Shown: positions 20,431-30,890 of the stretch, one piece after another
Position numbering within the stretch: the first letter of the stretch is position 1
Layout of the letters: the number at the start of each line of letters is the position of its first letter
NCBI RefSeq assembly: GCF_016920785.2
Contig: NW_024609837.1
Location: 29,510,786 to 29,574,785, forward strand
Reading direction: 5' to 3'
DNA from: Ixodes scapularis
Lineage: Eukaryota; Arthropoda; Arachnida; Ixodida; Ixodidae
Length of the DNA stretch: 64,000 nucleotides
Program-made: the position numbers and the translations under genes
Notes under the pieces: model-generated
Database searches by the model: none
What the model was told of the DNA's origin: nothing
The model's input: the letters and a program-made list of their open reading frames with translations, nothing else

Positions 20431-22090
20431 CAGAATGGCTTCAAATGGCTATTATTGGCTATAAACACCTATTTTTGATTAGATTGGCTTTAAATGGCTA
20501 CAGATGGCTAATAATAGCTATTGAACTTTTTTATATTTACGAAATGAAATGGCTTGAAGCGGATAATGTTGGCTATTAGTATTTATTTTTGACCAGACTG
20601 ACCTGAAATGGGTACTGATTGATATTGTTGAGATCATTTAACAAGTCTGTGTTATTTCGGTGCTTAAAATGAGTATGGCTTCAAGTGGCTATTGGCTTAT
20701 GTATCAAATTTTAGATAACTTTTGATTAAATGGCTATAAATGGCTATTGGTAACAAGTTTTTATACTTATGGGCGATATATTGCGTTTACTAACTGGAAT
20801 GACTTTAAGTGGTTATTGTTGGCTATTAGCAACTATTTCTGACCATATTGGCTTCAAATGACTGGCAATAGCTATTAGTGAGCATAATTGGCAATTCTTT
20901 GCAATTGCAGTGTTTATGGATGAAAATGGTCGCAGGGGGCTATTACTTGCTATAAGTTATTATTTTTCTTACAATGGCTTGATATGGCTACAAACGGCTA
21001 TTCGTTACTAGTGTTGATGTTATGAGCGATTTTTATGTTTACTAACTGAAATGGCTTTAAGTGGCTATTGTTGGATATTAGCATCTATTTCTGACTAGAT
21101 TGGCTTCAAATGGCTAGCAATGGCTTTTAGTGTTTGTAAACGATTCTGTGCAATTCGAGTGTTTATGAATAAAAGAGGCCACAAGTGGCTATTATCGGCT
21201 ATAAGTATTTATTCTTTTTAGATTGGTTTCCATTGGCAACAAATGGCCATTAGTAACTAGTGTTGATAGTTATGAGCGATTTTTCTGTTTACTAACTGGA
21301 ATGGCTTTTAGTGCATTTGTTGTCTATTAGCATCTATGTCTGACGAGATTGGTTTCAAAGGGCTAGAAATTGCTATTAGCGAGTATAATTCACAATTCTG
21401 TGCTATTTCACTGTTTACGGATGAAACTGGCTAAAAGTGGCTCCTACAGCCTATGAGCATTTATTCTTTATTAGATTTGTCTAAAATGGCTAGAAATGGC
21501 TAGTAGTGATGAGTGCTGAAATTTATAAACAATTTTTTGTGTTTACTAACTGCAATGGCTTCTAGTGGCTATTGTTGGCAATTATCATGTATTTCTGACC
21601 AAATTGGCTTCGAGTGGCTAGCAATGGTTATCAGAAAGTGTAATTGACAATTCTGTGCTACTTCAGTGCTTATGGATGAAAATGACCACATGTGGCTATT
21701 ATTTGCTATGCACATTTTTTTTATTGCATTGGCTTGAAATGGCTACAAGTTGCTATTAGTGACTAGTGTTGATAGTAATGGCGTATTTTTGCATTTACAA
21801 TTTGGAATGGCTTTAAGTGGCTAGCAATGGCCATTAGTGAGTACAAGTGACAATTCTGTGCTATTTCAGTGTTTATTGAAGATAATGTCTTCAAGCTGCT
21901 ATTATTAGCTATCAGCTTTTATTTTTACTAGATTGGCAACTGAAATTGCTAGAAATGGCTATTAGTAGGAAGTATTGGTCATTATGAGCTATTTCTATGT
22001 TTACGAAAGGGAATGGCTTCAATTGTGTATTACTTGCCATTAGCATCTCTTTTTTGCTTAGACTGGCTCCAAATGGCTACCAATAGGTAC
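20431..22090. repeat. ~252 bp tandem satellite, about 6.5 units
   Basis: The anchor TTTACTAACTG or close variants recurs at 20536, 20786, 21038, 21288, 21542, 21794 and 22000. This gives unit lengths of 250, 252, 250, 254, 252 and 206. Each unit is built from degenerate copies of AAATGGCTA/TGGCTATTAG. It starts within about 10 bases of the A-tail of the LINE at 19015-20430. No coding content. Confidence 0.88.
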
Positions 22091-24635
22091 CGGTACTGCA
22101 GATCAACAATTTTACTATATAACCTTTAGTATACAATTTTCGAATATTTCTAGCTTCGTTAGAACGTTCAAGTGTCTTAGAATCGATGCGAAAAGTATAC
22201 GTGGATTTAGGGCCTAGGGTATGTTGTTTTAACCATGCATCACCGAATAACCATAGCAACTTTGACCACGGAAGCTCCTGCGATCTTTAACCTTGTGTGC
22301 TAATCGACGATTCTAAGAATTGGCAGTTCTCAAATTTTGATGTAACGTGCTCCCATTGCATTACCTTGCATTCGATAGCAGTTTTTTTTTAAGTTAAAAG
22401 CTGGCGTTTGTTGAAGGGACGTGCAGCGAACTCTTACAGAGCATTCGAACCAATCATTCGGTAAGAAGTTCATTACTAACGTTCAGAAAACAGTTTATTT
22501 ATCCCATTGGAACTCAGGAAACATTTAGCAAGTAGTCACATTTTTGATTGGTCAGTGCACGAAATGTTGCCTCCGATTTCCTTTAGAAATTAGTATTGGC
22601 AGGTTTTTTACCTTGCCGGTTGGTATCAATAGTCCATAGTAACCTCCATGTGTATGATCAGACTTCTCTTAGAATGTTCTCTAATCCATCAATCTAACAT
22701 CTAGAATCCTTAAAAAATTCAGCCCGAATCTTTACAAGTCCAGAGATAGCATCACACATATCACTAATTCCGTAAATGTTATGCAACTCGGAAATAGAAG
22801 ATTAGCTGCATATTTTCCTCTTTCGTAGGATTTCTTGCGTCAATAACTTTTTTTTCGTCTAGAATGCTTTGTATTAATCGGTCAATGATTTACCTGTTCG
22901 AATCACCTGGACAAGATGACTTGTATTTGTGTTCATACCTTGTCAGAAGAGCAGTCTTGTTGCAAAATGTTGACTACCCTTCCTTCCAGTCTCTTCAATA
23001 GACTTTTTTTCGAAATTGTGGGCTGCCTATACTTCGTTTCACCGTAACTTTGTAGAGGGCAACCGCCACAGCCCCAATCGAGCCAGACAGAGAGACAGAG
23101 TGAAGGTATGTGACAAATCTGTGCACGGGAGCTTTCTGATGATATGTGGTCACGTGCCTCTCTCCAACATGCATATTGGCTCACTGGGAGTGTAGCGTTC
23201 GCCGTTTGCCAAATTTTGATGAAACGAATTACAGTAGCTACTACTCTAATTACCCCAGGCTTTCATACTTTGGGCATTTGTTTGGCAAGAATGTTATGCC
23301 CGCCATCACTGTGAACTCGGCTCAGCACCTATTGGACTCGACTGCTGCATTAACGTTCGACGTGAACTAGGGCCCATTCATGTGCTTTACGCTGAAAAAG
23401 AATGTTAACAGTCAATGTTGCTTGATGGGGTTTTGCAAAAGCCTGTTGTGTCATACATAGGTGAAATGTCCTGCTATATTACAATACGTCAACAAACACT
23501 ATTAAACTAGATGCTCAGAGGTGCGTTCGTCTTTGTAATTGAGAAGTTACAGAAATAATTATTTCTTACGAGTGTAATATTTTTATTTTCAGTAGCTGGG
23601 CCCCTTTTGTGCTCAATAAGTTTAGTGTACTATGATAGTATTACGTGTGCATAGCATTAAATATTCTCTCTGCAATACCTGCAGGGCTCCTCGAAGAGAA
23701 TAAACGAATAAATAACATTTTCACACTACTGGCGTTTATTTTCGAATGCACCACATGATCAGGAGAGGTGGAGCGAGTGCAGTCCCATGCAACAAGTCTA
23801 CCAGTCTGGCCTGTCTCATTTATTAATATTGTGGCGTCAGAGATGTGAGCGTCCTCAAAAGCTCCCCCGCACGCAGTGAACACAATTCTTGATGTGTGGA
23901 CTTTGAAGGCGTAAAGGCTCGAGTGTGAATAATATGCATTATGGTTAGAATAATAAATATGTTTATTTACTTTATTACACAATTATTTATTCTTATTAAA
24001 CGGTTCCTTAACCAGTTCTTTCTATGGCCTTTTCGTGTCAGGCTTTCAGTCATAACACCTGTGCTCCTTGTTGCCGTATGACACTCCTGGCACCTCGGTG
24101 TTCAGTTTGGTCACGTGGCAATTTTGACTGACTGATGCCGTCTTTTAATCATACGTCATGTGCCGCCACTGACATCTGGTGCACTGAAGCTGCAGAACTG
24201 GCTTCTAATCCGCAAATTTTCCTGGCAGTTTTCTGCGTCAATGTAGCAAGTTCGGGCATGTATTGCATACGTAGCTGTGTCTTTTGCTGAACCGTTGACT
24301 TGATGACTGGCAACAATGTTTCCTATCCACACCACTTCACTTCCATTCCGCAATGGCGATTTCTTCTGCATGCCGCGACCACTGCAACTCGTGTAAGTCT
24401 CGTGTGGCAAAGTGAAGTCAGGTGATGCTTGGTGTTCAGTTTATGAGAATGACGAACCATTTTATTTCTTCAAGCAACTCAGCTGCGTTCTTCCTTCAGT
24501 TGGAAATTGTGTGCTTCGTCGAGTGGACGGATATAAATGATATCGACAAATTAATATTGCCCATGGACGACGACCGACACCAAATCAACTGTCATTGCAT
24601 TGCCGCTCACCTACTTTGTCCGGCTTAGTGTAGAA
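22091..24635. other. Unassigned intergenic DNA
   Basis: No convincing gene. The frame at 23982-23641 on minus (113 codons) is the longest but matches nothing I recognise. TTTATTCGTTTATTC near 23700 gives AATAAA signals on minus. The rest is AT-rich, with short frames. Confidence 0.35.
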
Positions 24636-24639
24636 GCAC

Positions 24640-25150
24640 ATGTGTGGTGCTTACCTCCCGTCGAGGTGATAGGGATCAGGACCTCGGGGGTAGTGTCAGC
24701 ACCAGGGACAGAGGCCGCCGAAGATACTCCTCATTGTCCCGCGGTCACTCCTCAAGACGTGGTCAAGGTTCGCTCGGCATGAACATTTGCTGGCCCATTC
24801 ATTGGTACGGGTAGACATGGTCGGCCTCACGTAGTGGCAGCAGAGTGGTCGTCTGTCGGCCGTTCGCAACACCTCCGTCGTTCTCAGCGTACCTTGTTTA
24901 GTGCGGACCTACACATGTTCTTCCCGACGTAGGCAATACTGCGGCGTTGGGGAGTCTGTTGAACTGGCATACTAATGGGCAGCAGGTGGGGTCGTCGTGC
25001 CATTGCGGCGTAAGTCACCCTCGGTTCGTCAGATGCCGCTTCGCTCGCCGAAGACTCCGGTTGACGTGCCTCTTTAACTTCTTCCTGAACGATCTCGGCC
25101 ATCGCAATAAAAGCCGGGTGACTGGAGCAAAAAGTAGCTTCCTGATTTCC
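24640..25150 (-). pseudogene. gag fragment of the G1/G2 gypsy family
   Basis: On the minus strand, AMAEIVQEEVKEARQPES and RVTYAAMARRP match the gag central region of G2 (IAEAVREEVHRALQPE and LSYAAMARRP) and of G1. The similarity continues downstream, in broken frames, towards the zinc-knuckle region near 24780. No LTR, protease or RT is attached, so this is an isolated remnant of the family that produced G1 and G2. Confidence 0.75.
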
Positions 25151-25285
25151 TCCCGGACAACATTGTGTACGATGCACCTCTTTGCAAAACAGCCTATACA
25201 CTATGGCAAAGAGGTACACAATGTTTTCCTACCGGACAACATTGCATACCTGTTTGCCATTGTGTATAGGCTGTTTTCCCTGACG
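25148..25285. repeat. Nested inverted repeats around ACAACATTG
   Basis: GACAACATTGTGTAC and ACCTCTTTGCAAAACAGCC face their inverses GTACACAATGTT and ATGGCAAAGAGGT within ~50 bases. A third copy (ACAACATTGC...GTGTATAGGCTGTTTTCC) follows. It could be an end of a small DNA element. Confidence 0.55.
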
Positions 25286-25289
25286 TAAT

Positions 25290-27040
25290 TTTGTTCATCA
25301 TCTTGTTGTCACGACCTTTTTGGCGCGCACTGATAGTGCATTTTCCGAAGATTCGTACGACATCCTCAAATCAGAAATGCACAAAAGCTTTTAAGTTTCA
25401 TCCTTCCCCCTTTTCTTCTTCTGAAAAATCATTTCGTTTTACTCACTCACTCTAACAAAAACACAAAAACAAAAAAAAAAAACATAAAAGACGGATTGAC
25501 GTCATCTGAAAACACCCTATAGTTTGGTAGCTCTGGTTGGAGGGGGGGGGGGGGAGCATGACCGCGCTTAAGAGTGATTAAATGTGGCTAAAGGTGCCCG
25601 TGTGTCGAGGGTATAGCCGGTCATGTACGCGCTCCCCGCGTGATGAAATAACACCATGAGCGACGCATATATATCCGTATTAAAAACTCTGCCGAATATG
25701 ACAACAGGGTCCTCGTTACGAAAGAGGAAAAAAAACAAGGGGGGGGGGGGGGGTCGTGTCGCAAAAAGTTTACTCTTAAAGGTGTACAAAAGGTTGCAGC
25801 TCGATTCATCTCCTACGGCATAGAAGGAGATGGCGTGACTGAAATGATTGATTTGCTCGGTCCTGAATTCCTGTAATGAGGCACTCAAAAAGGAGGTTAA
25901 CGCTTTTATGTATATGTTTTATAGCGGTAAATAAATTAATATTTTTACATCGCTCCAATCTTGCAAGTAAACGGTCATTAAAAAAAAAAGAAAAAAGAGA
26001 GGGAATCGATCCCAGCGTTTTTTCTGTATCGCAGTGCAGCGAAGTGCTTTCGAGAAAATTTAGTCTGGTAGCGTGCTTGTCTACTTTAGCAGCGCCAAGT
26101 GCTGTACCTGTGCCCCCCTGTCCAGAATCTTCTTTTTTCCTCGGGGCCATATCCACCGGAAATAAACGCCCAGAGCAACTAAGAACTTCTAGGGAGTGAA
26201 GTATCTTGTCTGGTTGTCTTTATGCGCACACGTCGTCTTGAGTACTATTTCGTTGTTTCATGCCGGCATCGTATTTAGGTGGCATTCGATTAAATTGCTC
26301 CCAGTTTGCGAAGAGGCCTACTAAGAACGTTCACCGGACCGCCTCAATGAGGCTTTTTGCGGAGCCGTAAAACCAGTTCAACGCTGGTTTCGCGAAAAAC
26401 TAAGGAGTATCATGGGTACTACCGTGAGCACACGGTACTGTAAAGAAAAGAAAAAAGTAGTTACTGCATAAAAACAAATTAGAGGAATATTTGTTGGTGG
26501 ATTCTTAAAGGGGCCCAGCAAGGACTTTTTTACTTGTTTTTAATTTGCACCGAACTTGAGCGCACTGAACGTAGTACCTTAATAAAACTTCTCTTTTCTC
26601 GAATTTCGCTTTATTTTAAAAGTTATAGGCAAATTAAAATGACAAAAACAAGCAAACATTACCTCCTTCATGACATCCTTGGTCGCTTGAGTGGCCGTGA
26701 ACTAGGGGAGGCGTAGTGAGCTCAGCGAGCACTCACGGCTGCCATACTGCGTGTCGACGGCTCGAGAGGGCGCCACTAAAACAGGGGACGGGATGGTGGT
26801 CGCTGGATCATCTTTCGTCAATGGGTTGATCTGTGAGTGACTGGCTGCTGGGTAACAGGGGCAAAAAGCGGAGGCGACGTCGTTTTAAGTGCTAGCTGGT
26901 GGAGAGCTTCGCATTTTGTCGTTTCCTTTTTTTAATGCAATCCCATAAACGGGAGTATAATGTCAAGAAAAATAATGGTGGTGTTTGCCCATTCTGTGTT
27001 AATGGAACATAAAAGGGCGCGGGTCATGCGTATTGCCAAC
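25290..27040. other. Unassigned intergenic DNA with poly-G/poly-A tracts
   Basis: Low-complexity tracts at 25467-25485 (A-rich), 25543-25555 (G) and 25740-25753 (G). Open frames are short and unrecognised. A shared repeat end AAGGGGCCCAGCAAGG lies near 26508. Confidence 0.4.
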
Positions 27041-27393
27041 TGCAGCAATGGTTTCCAATTCTCGAATGTTGTTTTCACATGATCAGAAGAAGAGTCAGAA
27101 GAAGCCTGTCGCTTGAAAGAGAGTGTGCTTGTTGCTGAGCGTTTTAGGCTGCTTTATTTGGGCTCCTCATTGTAGGGTTTCTGCTTTTGCTACTGAGCTG
27201 CCGTATTGGTAGGTTTTGTTTGACGTTTGAGCGCTGGAGTTATAACCGGCTTTGGGACAGTCTTCTTTGAGCGGTATATTCTTATCGGTCGCGGTGTCTG
27301 GAGACGGCTGGATGCTTCCTGTCGATTGCCTAGCCTGTTTAGGCCGATCATGGTGGTCTTCGCAGCGCAGTGATCAACCGCGTGTGTAAGAGT

Positions 27394-28047
27394 TTAATTT
27401 CCGGCCTCCTTCTTCTTCTTCAACTTCGGGGAGGATGGAGATGTGGCAACATGAGCCGCTCTGCAGTTGACGCACTTTTCTTGTGCAGAACACATGTCGC
27501 CCTCGTGGGTGTTTCCGCAGCGGTTACAGATGGAGGGGTCCTTCCCGGTTGCTTCACGATTTTCATACCCGCAGCACTTGGGACATTGGATTGAGCGTTC
27601 CTTATACTCGGAAACCGGATGACGTACGTGGTTGAGATACACGTAACTTGGCAGTGTTGACGTGAAAAACGATAGCTTCACTGCAGTGCCCTGGTCAAGT
27701 CAGCACCATCTAGCGACTCGACCTTCCGGCGATATTAAATGTTGTTCAATGGCGGAATCCGGTAGCTCTTTGTCAACGTCTTGGATCACGCCGAATGCGT
27801 AGAATCGAGGAACGGCGGGATTGTACGCTCTGACTTTGAGGCCGCCGATCTCGGTACAGGCGAGGAGTGTTCGCATTGCTTGACCGTTACGCGTATCGAC
27901 CGCGATGAGGTTAAGTCTGTTATTTGGCCGTTGAAATAAGCCAATCAGGGCCCTGGATTTGCTAAATGGTTTTACCCCGTCATTAAGTTGCAATACGCAA
28001 CCAAAACCGGCGGGACCGGCGCAAGGTGCTTTTTCGTCAGCCGTCAT
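27394..28047 (-). pseudogene. Non-LTR ORF1 (gag-like) with zinc knuckles
   Basis: 28047-27700 starts with ATG (MTADEKAPCAGPAGFG) and gives a basic ORF1-type domain (LIGLFQRPNNRLNLIAVD). It reads into a stop after RVARW. One frameshift later, 27681-27394 continues with the three Cys-rich knuckles (CPKCCGYEN, CNRCGNTHEGDMC, CVNCRAAH), spaced as in ORF1 proteins of the Jockey/I/R1-like LINEs. Ser/Pro/Gln-rich coding traces seem to go on downstream on minus to about 27040. ORF1 proteins bind LINE RNA. The copy is broken; no ORF2 is attached in this window. Confidence 0.8.
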
Positions 28048-28059
28048 GCATAACGGCTG

Positions 28060-28900
28060 CCACGGCCACCACTATGGGTGAAGGAGCTTGCCTGCTCCAG
28101 ATAACGTGTCGCAGCATATCGCGCTTGTCAGAGGTGCCTGGTGCTCTCGAACTTGTATTCTACAGCTAATCTAATTAAAAAAAAAACAATATAACATTAG
28201 AAAACCGACAACTAACCCCCCCCCCAAATCAGTGTCTTATCTGTCGATGCAATAAGATTTAAAGTGCTTTTTCTAAAAAAATAAAATAAAAATATAATGT
28301 GATCAATCATTAAATTTTGAAAGCTAGCTGAGCTGTGTATGCTCACTCATCTCATCTAAACTCAAATAGGTAGAGTCCTTGATTTGTCAAGTGCACATCT
28401 TTAAGTTAGGTACACCATTTCAGGTCTCTAATGGTATTAACCAACCCAGAACAAACAGGCTACGTTTGCTTCAACCACGAGGCAGGGATCATGGGTCAAT
28501 TATAAAAGTCATGATAGTGTTTTCATGATGTTAAACTGATTATGAGTTTCTAGAGAGTCCAGAGTGTCCTTTTTGTTGACTCTGACTTGCCTGACACTGT
28601 TTGTCTTAGCAGGCCTTTGAAGTTGAAACTTGAAAATTATGCCTTATGCCATGACTGCTGTGTCAGTGCGGCGGTATATATCTGGCAAGCTTGCAATTAC
28701 ACGCGCTGCCCACACGAGTGATACGCGCTTGGCGGCCGACAGATCCTTTTATGACATACCGACTGGTCGGAGGTTTTTCGTGTTTTCTCGCGTTTAGATA
28801 CATCTTCGGGGAAAACCAACGTACTGTGCATATTCACGGGATAAAAATACTCTAAAAATCATCTCTAAATCGTTTTTTTTTTCAGAAAACCTTTTTAGCT
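28060..28900. other. No gene recognised
   Basis: AT-rich, with short poly-A and poly-C tracts (28175, 28217). TATATATCTGG near 28675 is TATA-like. Nothing else could be supported. Confidence 0.35.
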
Positions 28901-28906
28901 TTTTTT

Positions 28907-29153
28907 TATGTCCAGACGCAGCCGACGCTACAAGCTCATGGGATCAATCAGACGGCACCAAAAATGCACCAGAACGGTGTCCGTCATGTTTCTGTACAAG
29001 TTCTTTCATCGCTAAACCAAACGTAAAAAAAAAAAACAAAAAAAAACAAAAAAAAAAAAAAAAAAAAAAACAGGGAGTGATTTTTGTTTTTTACGCTGCT
29101 TGATTGTTCCCTCGCAGCGTCGGCTACGTCTGGACTTAAGCGAAACGAAGTAT
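28907..29153. mobile_element. MITE with internal A-tract, related to the MITE in repeat B
   Basis: The left end GTCCAGACGCAGCCGACGCT is mirrored at the right as AGCGTCGGCTACGTCTGGAC. The right flank CTTAAGCGAAACGAAGTATA matches the corresponding end of the MITE at 1611-1806. The interior holds a ~40 base A-rich run (29027-29070). Confidence 0.6.
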
Positions 29154-29617
29154 AGTCACAAATTTTGCGGAGTCGTCTTCGCGAAAATCGAGTTGTGTGT
29201 TTTTCATCGTAAAGTCCGTCCGTCTTATTCGTACAGTTGCGCTTCCCCGCAGCACGATTCGTCTTGCGGCAAAGCATCCTTCCGGGGACGTTACATTTGG
29301 ACTGTTCATAATAAGGTGCAAGCGTTGTACTCTGCGTTCTGTATGCCATTAGGCATAACGGCGTCACTTAAGTAGAATTTTCGAATCTAGGCCTTTTATT
29401 TTGTGATAAATTCAATAACCGCAGCCTTAATTTTACACAAATTTTCCAATCCTATGAGGAAAAGCGAGGAAGAACATGAGGCGGGAGGGTGGAACCTTCC
29501 TTCCGTCGGCAAAACTTTTCGACGACCCCGGATCCTGCCCTCAAACATTTCACCTTAGAGGGACAGAAAGGTACCCGGAATTGGGAAGCCCACGAAACTT
29601 AAAGAATTCCTCAACAA

Positions 29618-29632
29618 ACTTTTTTTTTTTTT

Positions 29633-29663
<31 letters not shown>
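29618..29663. repeat. Poly-T directly joined to poly-G
   Basis: About 23 T followed without a break by about 22 G, directly before the LINE ORF1 5' region. It may be a LINE/processed tail junction or an assembly-sensitive homopolymer. Confidence 0.85.
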
Positions 29664-29679
29664 CTTTAGACGCTAAGCC

Positions 29680-30440
29680 CGACCGTGCCACGGAGCTAAG
29701 CCTACCACCTCCTCGGTTGCGCTGCACCAATACCGCAGCAGCGTCGGCGGCTAAGCCTACGTGGCGGCTACGTCGACACCTCGCCGCGACGCAATGGAAT
29801 TTATAGTGGAAAGAGAACCCTTTTCTCTGGCCGAAGCCTCTTCTGCAGACTGGCAAACGATTCCCCGCCGTTATCGCCTAACACCGGGCTCTACCAATCT
29901 GTCGCCTAAACCGAACTTGGACCGTCAGCCATCGCCGAACGCGGACCACCCACGACCGCCCAAGATGGCCAGCCGAGTAAGTTTCCAGATTATTCTTCTC
30001 GAGGACTATAAAATCATCCTTAGACCCCGAAGTGACCTCGCGCTCGCCGCCCCCATCTGAGATAACACTTATCCGTATAATTCAAAGTACCGCCGGCGTC
30101 CCTTCGCCAGTGGCATGCAAGAGCGGATCAAGAAATGCGGTACCCCCAACTTCGTCATAATAAGCACCCCAAAGAAAATCACGCACCCCTGTATTTGGGC
30201 GCGACCACGTTCCTCATCCAAGGTAAAGAACACCACTTCAGCACCCATGTGGCCGCTTCGGCTGATACGTTTTTGGGACTTATACACGGCATTTCGCCGG
30301 GAGAGTCACCCGACCTCGTATTGACTACCTTGCAGCAACCCAACCCGCGTGTCTCGATTCTCTCAACGCGCCGCCTAGTATCCACCGAGGCCATCAAAGT
30401 TCTCTTCGACAGCCCCCGAATCCCTTTCTGGCTTGAATAT
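29680..30440 (+). pseudogene. LINE ORF1 (gag-like), left part, split by G2
   Basis: A start codon at 29794 (MEFIVEREPFSLAEA) opens a Pro-rich N-terminus ending PPKMASRVSFQIILLEDYKI. The RNA-binding domain follows in other frames. 30135-30440 is the clearest part (PLYLGATTFLIQGK, PNPRVSILSTRRLVSTEA, PRIPFWLEY), matching the common tick LINE ORF1. The reading stops where the 5' LTR of G2 begins at 30441 and resumes at 37443 with the zinc knuckles. There is a stop near 30060 and at least one frameshift, so it was probably dead or decayed regardless of the insertion. Confidence 0.8.
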
Positions 30441-30860
30441 TGCCGCGCGCGCAGCTGGCCAAGTAGGCAGCGCGCGCGTGGCCTAACGGTTATCGCGCCT
30501 GCCTCCCACGCGAGAAGGCCAGGGTTCCATTCCTGGCCGCGGCTGCACATTTTTGTTGACACTGTAATGTGATGTTCTGGTGAAATCGAGAACCGTCTTG
30601 CTGGTTCGAGGTTAGAATGTTCTACGCGCCGAACCTTCTACGCCGAATGCTCCAGAAGCCCACGCGTGTACAAAAGCGGCTCCGCGTGGCAAGCCGAGTC
30701 AGTCTCGCCCCAGCGTTCGACTCTGCTGTTACGCCGACTTCGACGCCCGCGACGCTCTGTTATTATCTTTTGTACCCTTTCATTTTTGGCACAATTTCGC
30801 CACATTAAACGTTTATTTCTTCCTGTTTATTTATTGTTCTTTTGGTCACCACCCGTGACG
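30441..30860 (+). repeat. G2 5' LTR
   Basis: Starts TGCCGCGCGCGCAGCTGG. A tRNA-like segment (30477-30547) has a perfect A box TGGCCTAACGG and a B-box-like GGGTTCCATTCC (GGGTTCGATTG in the 3' copy). AATAAA-like motifs are weak; ATTAAACG lies at 30805. Confidence 0.92.
30477..30547 (+). repeat. tRNA-like segment within the LTR
   Basis: GTGGCCTAACGGTTATCGCG, then an anticodon-arm-like CTGCCTCC stretch, then GCCAGGGTTCCATTCCTGGC, which can fold as a T arm. The same segment is in the 3' LTR (37055-37125, B box GGGTTCGATTG) and in both G1 LTRs (GGGTTCGATTCC). It looks like a tRNA or tRNA-SINE piece captured by the LTR lineage before G1 and G2 split. Confidence 0.65.
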
Positions 30861-30863
30861 TTT

Positions 30864-30881
30864 TGGTGGAGGTGCGGGGTA
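30864..30881 (+). promoter_or_regulatory. G2 primer-binding site, tRNA-Ala type
   Basis: TGGTGGAGGTGCGGGGTA, three to four bases after the 5' LTR, identical to G1 and complementary to a tRNA-Ala-like 3' end. Confidence 0.75.
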
Positions 30882-30890
30882 CTCCATTCT

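Noticed and set aside
23641..23982. 113-codon minus frame as an exon
   Set aside because: I see no convincing splice sites, start or family match, and the flanks are AT-rich repeat-like DNA.
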